From RGIG9608 sp045612365 (GTDB taxonomy: Bacteria > Bacteroidota > Bacteroidia > Bacteroidales > Paludibacteraceae): a stretch of 22,378 bases of DNA. The stretch spans positions 1 to 22,378 of the forward strand of contig JAZKYY010000013.1 in NCBI GenBank assembly GCA_045612365.1, written 5' to 3'. The notes under the pieces are model-generated. The model was not told the DNA's origin. It saw nothing but the letters and a program-made list of their open reading frames with translations, and made no database searches. This document shows positions 1 through 9,251 of this stretch, piece after piece; within the stretch, counting starts at the first letter, position 1, and the number at the start of each line of letters is the position of its first letter. The position numbers and the translations under genes were made by a program.

Positions 1-38
1 ACCAAAGAACAACACCTCGTTCCCCCAAAAAGCGGTTG

Positions 39-69
39 CAAAAGTAGACCTTTTTACTCCTATTACCAA
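39..69 (-). promoter_or_regulatory. Leftward promoter leaving the window
   Basis: On the minus strand there is a -33 TTG (67-69), a 20-nt spacer and a -7 box TACTTTTG (39-46), matching the Bacteroidota form TTG-N19..21-TAnnTTTG. Transcription would start near base 30 and run left out of the window. The last minus-strand bases (1-12) read TTGTTCTTTGGT, which resembles the GTTCTTTG anti-termination (boxA-like) motif of Bacteroidota rRNA leaders. The target may therefore be an rRNA operon, but that is inference. Confidence 0.55.
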
Positions 70-157
70 ATATTTTTATGTGTTTTTTTTGAAAAAATTA
101 CAACAACCTAATAACCATATGTTTACAAAAGAAAAATTATAGACCTCTTATGTAAAA

Positions 158-3100
158 CTAAATACTTATGGGCAACATTATACGAAAAACAGTCCCTTCT
201 CCCAATGTTGTTTCATAAGAAATATCTCCATTTGACATGTTTACGATATTTTTTACAATTGCAAGACCAAGCCCCATCCCACTACTTTTAGTTGTAAAGT
301 TAGGCAAAAACATTTTTTCTCGCACCTCCTCAGAAAGCCCACACCCATTATCTTTTACATCTATAATAAGCATATTTTCTTCATTCCTTAAGTATACATC
401 TATCCTACCTTCTCTTTCAATAGGTACTGCCTGAATTGAATTTCTCAACAAATTATTAAAAACTTGAGTCATTTGAACAGGATCTGCCATTATAAATGTA
501 TTTTCTGCAACACTTTTCAACTCTATCTCGACATTTTGATAGTTATTTCTATAAAGTTCAACGATTGAATTCAAGCGTTCCAACAAATCCATTTTCAATG
601 GTTCCATTTCTGGCATAGTTGCAAAATTTGAAAAAGAAGATGCTATTTTTGACAAATTATCAATCTGTTCAATTAATATATTTGCACTTTTTGAAAAATA
701 ACTATCAAATTTTTCAGAATCACCATTCTTCAAACGTTGTAATTGTTGAACAGTAAGCTTCATCGGCGTGAGAGGATTTTTAATTTCATGTGCAATTTGC
801 CGAGCCATCTGCTTCCAAACTAACTCTCTCTCCTTTCGCGCCAACATTTCTGCGCTATAAGCCAAATCGTCTACCAAAGCATTGTACTGAGAAATAAGTT
901 TTCCAATCTCGTCACTATCATCGGAACCATAAACAATTTTTTCATTTTTCTTACCAATGTGAATAGTATGAAGTTTTTCCTCAAGTTTCTTGATTGGCAA
1001 ACCTATCCGCCTTGCCAAGAGAAAACTTACAAAAATAGAAAGTAAAATAAGAATAAGATAAAGATTAATAATAACGAACAAGAAATTAAATAACTTATAT
1101 TTCAATTCTTGAACACTTCCAAACTCCGGAACGGCAATATAGGCCAAAACCTTCCCATCTCTATTTTTTAAGGTTTGATACAATGATGTATAATGCAAAT
1201 CTCCGATTCGCTCATAAACCACATTTTCCGTTTCTTTTACCCCAAAATAGACATACGGATTCATCAGCCGACTAGTCAATCCCGTAAAAAAGATAACGGG
1301 ACGAGAAGTTGCTATTAGTTCTCCCGTTGGCCTATAAAGATGGATATCTGTCTCCAAACGAGCAGATAGATCTTGCAAAAAGAATGCTAGTTCAGTCATT
1401 TGTCCAGAAAGAATTTGTCTCTCTTCTAACAAGCCAGAGAGCAGTTTTTGCACATATTGAAGTTTTAGTTGAATATCTCGTTGATTTTCTTCACGAGTGT
1501 TATTTACTATAGAAAACGATATAAAAGCAACTACAATAGTTATTCCAACAATAAAGAAGATTGTTAGAGAACGAAATAGACGATTAAATATTGTAGCTGC
1601 GCTTTTTACATTATGTAACCTACGCCAAACAAAATAACAAAGTAAACTTATAATGAGGTAAAACAAAAACAAATAAGACAAAAACAAAAGATAGGACAAC
1701 CAAGACGGATAATCTTTTTCCGAAACTACTATTTGAGTAGAATCGCTCTGAGAAAAAACATAAAACATTCTACTTTTCTCAAAAAACACCTCACCTTGTT
1801 CTTGAAACCAAAAATCTGTTTCTGAAAACTTGTATTCACCCAGGAAAGACACTAATTCCCCTTTATGATATTTTGCAACAGAAATGTGGGTTGGCAACAA
1901 ATTGCTTTCTTCCAACAACAAATCAGGATAACTATAACGCAATCTCTCTTTAGAATATATCTCTATATAAATTGTAGCAATTTCTCCATTGTAAAGTGCG
2001 TAATTAAATTTACCTAAATATGTAAAAGATTGATTTGAAAAATAGGTGTTGTAGAAATTAGTATTTTCTACTCTTTCGCAATGATTATAAATATCTCCAT
2101 AACGAGATTCGTAATGTGCTTTTAGTTTCTTGTTTTCTATGTAACACTTAACCTCATAAAACTGACTTATTTCCTTAAAATAAAATTTATTCAAATATGT
2201 TGTCAGTCGATGGTTGGGCACGTTGCCAAAAGATATATATCGCCTAATGTTATTATCGCTTTCAATATCGTCATTTATAGCAGAAAGAACTCGCTCTGCA
2301 AAAAAATCATAACTTATATGTTTTGCATCAAATATAGAAGTCGACAATAACTTATACCTGTTCAGTTTATCATTACGACTACTTACAAAACATTGAAAAA
2401 CAATAAAGTTAGTATAGAAGAAAACCATTAAAACTAGTACAGTATAAGAGAAATAAAACTCTGTTCTATATCTAGAAACATCTACAATTACACACAACAG
2501 AAAATAAAAAAGAACGACAAACAAAAGATGAATATCAATAAAAGTAAGTGGCAACAGAAAAATTAAAACCAGAACATCGGAGAATAAGAATTTCCAAATG
2601 TTAATACTTTTCTTCAGCGACATTACACAACGATTCCTAAAAAGAATAAAACCTAGGAACCAACATCCAATCAATAGAAAAGTTAAAATATTAACAAGAT
2701 TCCAATCCTGGATACTAATCAACGAAATGTTATATGTAGAATTATTCAGTAAATCAAAAAATATAACATAAATAACAGCAAAATAAAGTACCGATAAAAA
2801 CTGTAATAGAAAAACCCACACAAACGAATACTCATTTAATTTCACTTTAGGCAAAACTATTTTGTGAGCAAAAACACTTGTACTTGCAAGAAGAAAAAAA
2901 GTAATAAAAACCAAATGACCTAAAGAAGGGAAAAGAAACCCTGAAGAATTATTTGCCAAAGAAAACAGTTCAGAAGTAAAAACAACTTCAGGATAGTCAA
3001 AATAAAAGAACAAACACAATAGTAAAAAGTAAACCAATGTGATAATTACAAAATATTTCAACTTACAAATTCGGATTCCCCAAAACCAATCCTGACGAAT

Positions 3101-3766
3101 ATACGAGTAGAAAAAAAGTAAAAAAGCGAGTATCCAGAAAAACCAACTTACATAAACCGAGAACTGTGGGACCTCATTAGGATTTTGTTTCAAAGAAAAA
3201 AGATAATTGCCTTTGCGAGAAAAAACTGCAAACTCATCCGTATCAATCCCTTCTTCAATCGTAATCTGAGAACTAAGTTCAAAATCTTCTGCAAACTTAT
3301 TTTTTAGATAATCATTCTCATAACTATACGAGTTTTTCAGTTTTATTAGAGCTACTACAGAAAAACCTCCTTGTTCTATCGTCCGACATTCGCAAATAGC
3401 ATTTGGCAGTTTCAAAATCTGTTCATCAGAAAGAGTTTTCACATCTATATGCGTGATATCAAACTCATTACTCGACCAGAAAACCAAAACATTGTCATTA
3501 AAAAGAAAGAAAGCAATATCCTTAGGATAATTATCCATATTAGTCAATCCTTCGCCATCTTCATTTCTTACCAAACGCAGTATTTCTTGAAGTTTCTCGT
3601 CAGCTTCTCGTTCTTTTTCATGAAGCGTTTTCTGAAAATCACCAACTTCTACAGAAAATAACTTTGGATAAAAATTAAAATTCTCAAAATAACGACCAAG
3701 GCCAAAGCAAATCAACATTACAATGACCAAAACTATAAACTTCTTTCTATTCTTTTTTTGAATCAT
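158..3766 (-). CDS. Large multi-pass NtrY-like sensor histidine kinase
   Basis: A 1202-residue membrane histidine kinase that should autophosphorylate on a histidine in response to an envelope signal. The transmitter is at the C terminus: H-box HEIKNPLT with H993, N-box NNLLRN (1104-1109), G1 DNGCG (1139-1143), and an F/G2 region with GMGLGLA at 1163. A HAMP-like linker (about 920-970) follows a transmembrane helix at 893-917. The N-terminal part is unusual. It has a helix at 10-24, an extracytoplasmic stretch to about 205, roughly seven or eight hydrophobic segments between 207 and 460, a second soluble stretch (465-687), two more helices (690-713, 733-754) and a third sensor stretch (755-890). 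The H-box flanks are NtrY-like. No response regulator lies beside it in the window, so the partner is unknown. The ATG at 3766 has a promoter-like box at 3792-3799. The N-terminal region matches no domain I can name. Confidence 0.9.
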   Translation of the reverse strand: MIQKKNRKKFIVLVIVMLICFGLGRYFENFNFYPKLFSVEVGDFQKTLHEKEREADEKLQEILRLVRNEDGEGLTNMDNYPKDIAFFLFNDNVLVFWSSNEFDITHIDVKTLSDEQILKLPNAICECRTIEQGGFSVVALIKLKNSYSYENDYLKNKFAEDFELSSQITIEEGIDTDEFAVFSRKGNYLFSLKQNPNEVPQFSVYVSWFFWILAFLLFFYSYIRQDWFWGIRICKLKYFVIITLVYFLLLCLFFYFDYPEVVFTSELFSLANNSSGFLFPSLGHLVFITFFLLASTSVFAHKIVLPKVKLNEYSFVWVFLLQFLSVLYFAVIYVIFFDLLNNSTYNISLISIQDWNLVNILTFLLIGCWFLGFILFRNRCVMSLKKSINIWKFLFSDVLVLIFLLPLTFIDIHLLFVVLFYFLLCVIVDVSRYRTEFYFSYTVLVLMVFFYTNFIVFQCFVSSRNDKLNRYKLLSTSIFDAKHISYDFFAERVLSAINDDIESDNNIRRYISFGNVPNHRLTTYLNKFYFKEISQFYEVKCYIENKKLKAHYESRYGDIYNHCERVENTNFYNTYFSNQSFTYLGKFNYALYNGEIATIYIEIYSKERLRYSYPDLLLEESNLLPTHISVAKYHKGELVSFLGEYKFSETDFWFQEQGEVFFEKSRMFYVFSQSDSTQIVVSEKDYPSWLSYLLFLSYLFLFYLIISLLCYFVWRRLHNVKSAATIFNRLFRSLTIFFIVGITIVVAFISFSIVNNTREENQRDIQLKLQYVQKLLSGLLEERQILSGQMTELAFFLQDLSARLETDIHLYRPTGELIATSRPVIFFTGLTSRLMNPYVYFGVKETENVVYERIGDLHYTSLYQTLKNRDGKVLAYIAVPEFGSVQELKYKLFNFLFVIINLYLILILLSIFVSFLLARRIGLPIKKLEEKLHTIHIGKKNEKIVYGSDDSDEIGKLISQYNALVDDLAYSAEMLARKERELVWKQMARQIAHEIKNPLTPMKLTVQQLQRLKNGDSEKFDSYFSKSANILIEQIDNLSKIASSFSNFATMPEMEPLKMDLLERLNSIVELYRNNYQNVEIELKSVAENTFIMADPVQMTQVFNNLLRNSIQAVPIEREGRIDVYLRNEENMLIIDVKDNGCGLSEEVREKMFLPNFTTKSSGMGLGLAIVKNIVNMSNGDISYETTLGEGTVFRIMLPISI

Positions 3767-3791
3767 TTTTCTTCAAGAAGAAAATTTTTCA

Positions 3792-3823
3792 CAAAAATAG
3801 TAAAAGATAAAAACAACTTACAA
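3792..3823 (-). promoter_or_regulatory. Probable promoter of the histidine kinase
   Basis: On the minus strand the -7 box is TATTTTTG (3792-3799), with a TTG (3821-3823) 21 nt upstream. Transcription would start about 20 nt before the kinase ATG. It lies in the 166-bp gap shared with the divergent fumarase gene. Confidence 0.45.
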
Positions 3824-3860
3824 CAAAAGACTATCAACTCAAATGTTTTTAACTCTACCA

Positions 3861-3889
3861 TTAAAAGTGCAATTGTTTTCATATCTTTG
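3861..3889 (+). promoter_or_regulatory. Probable promoter of the fumarase gene
   Basis: The -7 box TATCTTTG (3882-3889) fits TAnnTTTG. The -33 element is weak: TTA at 3861-3863 with an 18-nt spacer. The predicted leader to the ATG at 3933 is about 35-40 nt and AT-rich, with no clear Shine-Dalgarno, as is usual in this phylum. Confidence 0.5.
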
Positions 3890-3932
3890 TATCCTATAAA
3901 GATTAAATTTCAATAAAGCAATTTTTTATTTT

Positions 3933-5546
3933 ATGGAAACAAAGTTTCATTACCAACCTATGTTCCCTCTCGGAGAGGACAAAACGGAATACTATTTGCT
4001 CACCAAAGAACATGTTTCTCTCGGCGAGTTCGAAGGTAATCCTATCTTAAAAATAGAAAAAGAGGGTTTAACTAAAATGGCAAACGCAGCTTTTCGAGAT
4101 GTTTCTTTCCTACTTCGTAGAGAACACAATCAACAAGTTGCAAAAATACTCAGCGATCCCGAAGCCAGCGACAACGACAAATACGTTGCACTTACCTTCT
4201 TACGCAATGCCGACATTGCCTCAAAAGGAAAACTTCCTCTTTGCCAAGACACCGGAACTGCAATTATTCACGGCGAAAAAGGGCAACAAGTTTGGACAGG
4301 ATACTGCGATGAAGAGGCGCTATCTTTGGGTGTTTTCAAAACATATACAGAAGAAAATTTGCGTTATTCGCAAAATGCACCTCTTAACATGTACGACGAG
4401 GTTAATACAAAATGCAATCTCCCTGCTCAGATCGACATTGAAGCAACCGAGGGCATGGAATATCACTTTTTGTGTGTAACAAAAGGTGGAGGATCTGCTA
4501 ATAAAACTTATTTATATCAAGAAACAAAAGCAGTACTTAATCCTAAAACACTTGTTCCTTTCTTGGTGGAAAAAATGAAATCACTTGGAACAGCTGCTTG
4601 TCCTCCTTATCACATTGCCTTTGTTATTGGTGGAACTTCGGCAGAAAAAAATCTCCTAACAGTAAAACTTGCATCTACACACTACTACGACGAATTGCCA
4701 ACTTCGGGAAATGAATACGGAAGAGCTTTTCGCGATATAGAGTTAGAGAAACAAGTACTTGAAGAAGCTTACAAAATAGGCCTTGGCGCTCAATTTGGTG
4801 GTAAATATATGGCACACGACATTCGTATCATACGCTTACCACGCCATGGAGCTAGTTGTCCTATTGGACTTGGAGTAAGTTGCTCTGCAGACAGAAATAT
4901 CAAATGTAAAATCAACAAAGATGGTATTTGGATTGAAAAAATGGATGACAATCCATCTTCTTTAATTCCAGAGGAACTTCGCAATACTGGAGAAGGCGAT
5001 GCTGTAAAAATCAACCTCAATCAGCCAATGTCAGATATTTTGAAAGAATTAACAAAATATCCTGTCTCCACACGCTTATCGCTAAACGGAACAATTATTG
5101 TTGGACGCGACATTGCCCACGCAAAAATAAAAGAACGCTTGGACAACGGAGAACCAATGCCAGAATACCTAAAAAATCATCCTATTTACTATGCAGGACC
5201 CGCAAAAACTCCTGCAGGAATGGCATGTGGATCAATGGGACCAACTACTGCTGGTCGCATGGATTCATACGTTGACCTATTCCAAAGCCATGGAGGTTCA
5301 ATGATTATGTTAGCAAAAGGAAACCGCAGCCAAGCAGTTACTGACGCTTGTCAAAAATACGGAGGTTTCTACCTTGGTTCAATCGGTGGACCAGCAGCTA
5401 TCTTAGCACAAAACAACATCAAAAGTATAGAGTGCGTAGAATATCCAGAACTTGGAATGGAAGCTATTTGGAAAATTGAGGTTGAAGATTTCCCAGCATT
5501 CATTCTAGTAGACGACAAAGGCAACGATTTCTTCAAAAAAATCTAA
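3933..5546 (+). CDS. Class I fumarate hydratase (iron-sulfur type)
   Basis: Interconverts fumarate and L-malate in the cytoplasm, in the TCA cycle or in the reductive succinate branch used by anaerobic Bacteroidota. The 537-residue length is that of single-chain, oxygen-sensitive FumA/FumB enzymes. The N-terminal part is the tartrate/fumarate hydratase alpha region and the C-terminal part the beta region. Three cysteines sit where the [4Fe-4S] ligands of E. coli FumA lie: C104 in LCQDTGTA, C223 in AACPPYH and C317 in GVSCSAD. The segments GGGSANK (185-191) and IGGTSAEKN are also typical. The gene is monocistronic, with its own promoter and a palindromic terminator 26 bp after the stop. Nearly all lysines are AAA, in line with the AT-rich core genome. 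A FumA/FumB-type name would be reasonable, but the paralogue cannot be assigned from sequence alone. Confidence 0.95.
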   Translation: METKFHYQPMFPLGEDKTEYYLLTKEHVSLGEFEGNPILKIEKEGLTKMANAAFRDVSFLLRREHNQQVAKILSDPEASDNDKYVALTFLRNADIASKGKLPLCQDTGTAIIHGEKGQQVWTGYCDEEALSLGVFKTYTEENLRYSQNAPLNMYDEVNTKCNLPAQIDIEATEGMEYHFLCVTKGGGSANKTYLYQETKAVLNPKTLVPFLVEKMKSLGTAACPPYHIAFVIGGTSAEKNLLTVKLASTHYYDELPTSGNEYGRAFRDIELEKQVLEEAYKIGLGAQFGGKYMAHDIRIIRLPRHGASCPIGLGVSCSADRNIKCKINKDGIWIEKMDDNPSSLIPEELRNTGEGDAVKINLNQPMSDILKELTKYPVSTRLSLNGTIIVGRDIAHAKIKERLDNGEPMPEYLKNHPIYYAGPAKTPAGMACGSMGPTTAGRMDSYVDLFQSHGGSMIMLAKGNRSQAVTDACQKYGGFYLGSIGGPAAILAQNNIKSIECVEYPELGMEAIWKIEVEDFPAFILVDDKGNDFFKKI

Positions 5547-5565
5547 CCTCTATAATTTGGTTCAT

Positions 5566-5600
5566 AAAAAAAGAAGGATTGGATCCAATCCTTCTTTTTT
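5566..5600. terminator. Bidirectional palindromic terminator
   Basis: A perfect 22-nt palindrome (5573-5594, centred on GGATCC) is flanked by seven A on the left (5566-5572) and six T on the right (5595-5600). It therefore forms a hairpin with a U-tract in both directions. It sits between the convergent fumarase gene (stop 5546) and the minus-strand secreted-protein gene (stop 5619), so it can terminate both. Confidence 0.85.
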
Positions 5601-5618
5601 ATTTCGACTCAATATTCT

Positions 5619-7160
5619 TTACTTCACCAAAACCTTGTAGGTCTGTTGATTTAGTTTTACAATATAAATTCCATTTCTCAACGCAATACTATAATTGTTT
5701 GTTGCCATTTTGCTATCAAGAATTTGTCCTGTAATTGCAAAAACTTTTATCGACTTCGTTCCATTAAATTTCGCATAAACCACACCATTACTTGCATAAA
5801 CTTTTTGCTCACTCACTTCACGAGATGGTTTAATAACTGGATTCTCTATACCCGTAGAACCTTGAGATTTTTTCTTATAAATAGCAACTGCTTTTTGCTT
5901 TCCCGATTCGTAACACGAAAACAGTTGCGAACTTACCGTTGCATAAAAACGAATATTATTTCTCGTTTTATCCCCCCTAGCAACTATGGAGGCTTCTGAT
6001 CCAATGGAAATATCCCAAGTAGCGGATTCGTCAACTTCCGCTTTTGCTTTCATATAATTAGAAGAACTAGACACTGCATAAAGATATCCTTCAGAAGTAC
6101 TCAAATTCCAACCAGAAGCAGAATTTCCCTCCAAAGTAATTATTGCAATATCAGAAGATGGGCTAACGCCTATTTGGTTATCCTCTACTTGAACAATAGT
6201 TGATTTACAATTATTATCTCCACCAACAAACTTATTCATCGCATAATAATTACCACTATAAGCATCGGCACTAACAAAAACTATTTCATCACCCTCAAGA
6301 AGATTACTAGCATCAGCAACCAATTCAAAAATAGGCATTGCTACGCAAACACCAGAAGCAGAAACTGACGCAACAGCACCTCCGCAATTCATTGCAATAA
6401 CAGCTGTAGAAGAAATATTTGAAACTGCAGTAGGAGAATAAGTCACCGTAATTAGTTGGTTATTTATTAACCCATCTACTGGAGAAACTGAACTTGGAGA
6501 AACCGAAAACAATGCATTATTCGTTGTCAAAGATACAGCACTTGTCAACCCCGATCCGTTCAAAACAAATGTTAAACTTTTAGACTCATTCACAACTACC
6601 TCTTCAAAATTCAATGTAGTAGGATTTACAACAATAGAACTTCCCGAAACCGTGGTAACTACAACTGAATTAAGATAGAACGCCTGAGATGTATTAGAAA
6701 CCGAAATTACAAGTTCACCACTTCCTGATCCTGTAAATTCGTAAGTATTAGGACAGACATCAGTTTTCTTCACTACCGCAACAGTATCTTGCGAAGCCGA
6801 ATAAAATGTTGTACCACCAACCACAACTGACAAATCAGCCTTTCCACCAGTGTTTGCCACAATACGAACACTTACCACGGATTCCGAAAATACAGCTGAA
6901 AATTTTCCTGTCCACGGAGCAGATGAAGTGCCAAACTGCTGACCTAAATAAGTTGCCGAATTAAACGTATTGCGGATATCTCCAGATAAAGAAGTTGCAG
7001 TCCAAGTAACCTCTTCTTGAGCTAATGTAGAACCCGACTCCGTTCCAAATTTTGCGCTCGAGGACAATTGTAGCGTCTTTTCTGCACCAAAAGCAGAAAT
7101 ACTTGCAACTAATAAAACAACAATGTAAAGAAAATTTTTAGAGAATAGTTTTCTTATCAT
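5619..7160 (-). CDS. Secreted protein with T9SS type A sorting domain
   Basis: A 513-residue exported protein of unknown function. Residues 1-26 form a signal peptide (basic MIRKLFSKN, a hydrophobic run, then SAFGA). A beta-rich region that looks like a jelly-roll or carbohydrate-binding fold follows (about 30-165). Next is an Ig-like domain of the abnormal-spindle/choice-of-anchor style (about 170-270, starting VNPTTLNFEEV), then a Ser/Gly-rich beta domain (about 275-430). The last 65-70 residues resemble a type IX secretion sorting domain: VYASNGVVYAKF, then IKVFAITGQ, then LRNGIYIVKL and a terminal KVLVK. It is thus predicted to cross the outer membrane through the T9SS and be anchored or released. 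I see no catalytic motif. The in-frame codon at 7166 is GTG; the ATG at 7160 fits the signal peptide better. It lies 74 bp after glgB and may have its own promoter. Confidence 0.85.
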   Translation of the reverse strand: MIRKLFSKNFLYIVVLLVASISAFGAEKTLQLSSSAKFGTESGSTLAQEEVTWTATSLSGDIRNTFNSATYLGQQFGTSSAPWTGKFSAVFSESVVSVRIVANTGGKADLSVVVGGTTFYSASQDTVAVVKKTDVCPNTYEFTGSGSGELVISVSNTSQAFYLNSVVVTTVSGSSIVVNPTTLNFEEVVVNESKSLTFVLNGSGLTSAVSLTTNNALFSVSPSSVSPVDGLINNQLITVTYSPTAVSNISSTAVIAMNCGGAVASVSASGVCVAMPIFELVADASNLLEGDEIVFVSADAYSGNYYAMNKFVGGDNNCKSTIVQVEDNQIGVSPSSDIAIITLEGNSASGWNLSTSEGYLYAVSSSSNYMKAKAEVDESATWDISIGSEASIVARGDKTRNNIRFYATVSSQLFSCYESGKQKAVAIYKKKSQGSTGIENPVIKPSREVSEQKVYASNGVVYAKFNGTKSIKVFAITGQILDSKMATNNYSIALRNGIYIVKLNQQTYKVLVK

Positions 7161-7185
7161 AAGCACACTAAATTTAATTACCCAA

Positions 7186-7193
7186 CAAATGTA
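7186..7193 (-). promoter_or_regulatory. Possible -7 box for the T9SS-protein gene
   Basis: TACATTTG on the minus strand fits TAnnTTTG and lies 25 bp upstream of the ATG at 7160. I see no TTG at the expected distance, so this is a weak call. The gene could also be read through from glgB. Confidence 0.3.
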
Positions 7194-7234
7194 ATATTAT
7201 TACCTAATTTTTTTAAATTTTAAATAGCAAAAAA

Positions 7235-9250
7235 TTATTTTCTTTTCAAAACCAATGCAGTACGACTCGGAATATAAAGCTTCAACCACTCTTTTTTATC
7301 CAAATGACTTGGCTGTGTAAAATGCTCCACATTTTCATCAATAAATCCAAAACCTCCAAATTGTTTTGAGTCTGTATTCAAGACTATTTGATAACAACCC
7401 GCTTTTACTAAGATTCCGTAATCAGTAAAAGATTTTTGTCCATTAAAATTGAAAACAAAAAGCAAATCACCTCTCATGAATGCAACAATCTGATCGCCTT
7501 CGTTATCCCAAATTTTCTGTATATCAAGCTGATTGAAATTCTTTTCCGTTTTAAGAACAGATAGCATTTCCCTGTCAAAATCGGACAAATAATGGTAGTT
7601 CAAGTCCTTATTATCACACAAATCCCACTGACGACGTGCATACTTATGTGACCAATCGTTGCCTTCTCGCGGAAAATCAATCCACTCCGGATGTCCAAAT
7701 TCATTTCCCATAAAGTTAAGATATCCACCATTTATGGTACTTACCGTAATAAGTCGAATAATTTTATGCAATGCCAATCCACGATGAACCATAAATGTTT
7801 CATCGCCTTTTTTCATGTGCCAATACATATCAGCATCAATCAGTCTGAAAATTATTGTTTTATCGCCAACCAACGCCTGATCGTGACTCTCGGCGTAACT
7901 TATAGTTTTTTCATCAACACGACGATTGGTTAACTCCCAAAAAATATGACCAGCTTTCCAATCTTCATCTTTAACTTCTTTGATGTATTTTATCCAAAAA
8001 TCAGGAATTCCCATTGCCATTCGGTAATCAAATCCCATACCGCCATCTTTAATCTTAGCAGCCAATCCTGGCATTCCACTCATTTCTTCGGCAATAGTGA
8101 TAGCATTTTTATTTACCTCGTGAATAAGTTTATTTGCCAAAGTCAAATAACAAATAGCATCGCCATCCTGATTAAGATTATAATAATCGTCATAACCATT
8201 AAAGTCCTGTCCAAGACCATGATTACGGAAAATCATAGATGTAACACCATCGAAACGGAAACCATCAAATTTATACTCATCAAGCCAAAACTTACAGTTG
8301 GACAACAAAAAGTGTAATACTTCTGGTTTCTCGTAATTAAAACACAAAGAATCCCATGCTGGATGTTCTCGACGCTCTCCTTCGTGAAAATACTGATAAG
8401 GAGTTCCGTCAAACCTACCAAGTCCTTCTATTTCATTTTTTACAGCATGAGAATGCACGATATCCATAATAACAGCAATACCCAAACCGTGAGCCTCATC
8501 TATCAACTGCTTCAACTCCTCAGGAGTTCCAAAACGAGAAGATGCCGCAAAAAAACTAGAAACATGGTACCCAAAAGAACCATAATATGGATGTTCCTGA
8601 ATTGCCATTATTTGAATACAATTGTAACCTGCTTTGGCTACTCGAGGCAAAACATTTTGTCGGAACTCTTCATAAGTTCCAACTTTTTCCTCTTCTGTTG
8701 CCATTCCAATGTGGCACTCATAAATAAAAAGTGGAGATGTTTTTGCCTTAAATCTTTTATTCTTGAACTCATACCCTTGGGAAGGATTCCACACCTGAGC
8801 AGAAAAAATCTTTGTTGACTCGTCCTGCACAACACGACGACACCAGGCAGGAATTCTTTCTCCACTACCACCATTCCAACAAATCAACAATTTGTAAAGT
8901 TGACCATGAGAGATTGATTCCTCTGACAAATAAATTTCCCAGACTCCGTTACCAAGCGCACTTAAAGCATAACTATCAGATTTTTCCCAATTATTAAAAT
9001 CGCCAACCAAAAATATCGCTGTTGCATTTGGAGCCCACTCTCTAAGCACCCACCCATTTTTGATTTTGTGTAATCCAAAATACAAATATCCGGTTGCAAA
9101 ATCACTCAACGAACCACAATCTTTGGTCAACTCTTTTTCTTTATGCAAAAAATAATGATACCTTCCTTCAATGGCTGAAGCATAAGGTTCAAGCCACGAA
9201 TCATTTTTTACGAGTTTCAAAGTTGATTTGCGTTTCTTTAGTAAAGCCAT
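7235..9250 (-). CDS. glgB: 1,4-alpha-glucan (glycogen) branching enzyme
   Basis: Cuts alpha-1,4-glucan chains and re-attaches them by alpha-1,6 bonds, giving glycogen its branches; cytoplasmic. The 671-residue protein has an N-terminal CBM48-like domain (about 60-150, REWAPNATAIFLVGDFNNW), a GH13 barrel and a C-terminal all-beta domain ending SRTALVLKRK. The four GH13 regions are present: DIVHSH (263-268), FRFDG with nucleophile D334, IAEEMSGMP with acid/base E388, and ESHDQ with H456-D457. The forms DGFRFDGVTSM and IAEEMSGMP are those of the eukaryote-like subfamily (GH13_8), which Bacteroidota often carry, rather than the E. coli GlgB form. It starts 1 bp after the stop of the upstream glycosyltransferase gene and is probably translated from the same mRNA. 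No glycogen synthase or ADP-glucose synthase gene is in the window. Confidence 0.95.
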   Translation of the reverse strand: MALLKKRKSTLKLVKNDSWLEPYASAIEGRYHYFLHKEKELTKDCGSLSDFATGYLYFGLHKIKNGWVLREWAPNATAIFLVGDFNNWEKSDSYALSALGNGVWEIYLSEESISHGQLYKLLICWNGGSGERIPAWCRRVVQDESTKIFSAQVWNPSQGYEFKNKRFKAKTSPLFIYECHIGMATEEEKVGTYEEFRQNVLPRVAKAGYNCIQIMAIQEHPYYGSFGYHVSSFFAASSRFGTPEELKQLIDEAHGLGIAVIMDIVHSHAVKNEIEGLGRFDGTPYQYFHEGERREHPAWDSLCFNYEKPEVLHFLLSNCKFWLDEYKFDGFRFDGVTSMIFRNHGLGQDFNGYDDYYNLNQDGDAICYLTLANKLIHEVNKNAITIAEEMSGMPGLAAKIKDGGMGFDYRMAMGIPDFWIKYIKEVKDEDWKAGHIFWELTNRRVDEKTISYAESHDQALVGDKTIIFRLIDADMYWHMKKGDETFMVHRGLALHKIIRLITVSTINGGYLNFMGNEFGHPEWIDFPREGNDWSHKYARRQWDLCDNKDLNYHYLSDFDREMLSVLKTEKNFNQLDIQKIWDNEGDQIVAFMRGDLLFVFNFNGQKSFTDYGILVKAGCYQIVLNTDSKQFGGFGFIDENVEHFTQPSHLDKKEWLKLYIPSRTALVLKRK

Positions 9251-9251
9251 A

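Noticed and set aside
8363..8818. 151-codon plus-strand frame
   Set aside because: It lies wholly inside glgB on the opposite strand, where all four GH13 catalytic regions confirm the real frame.
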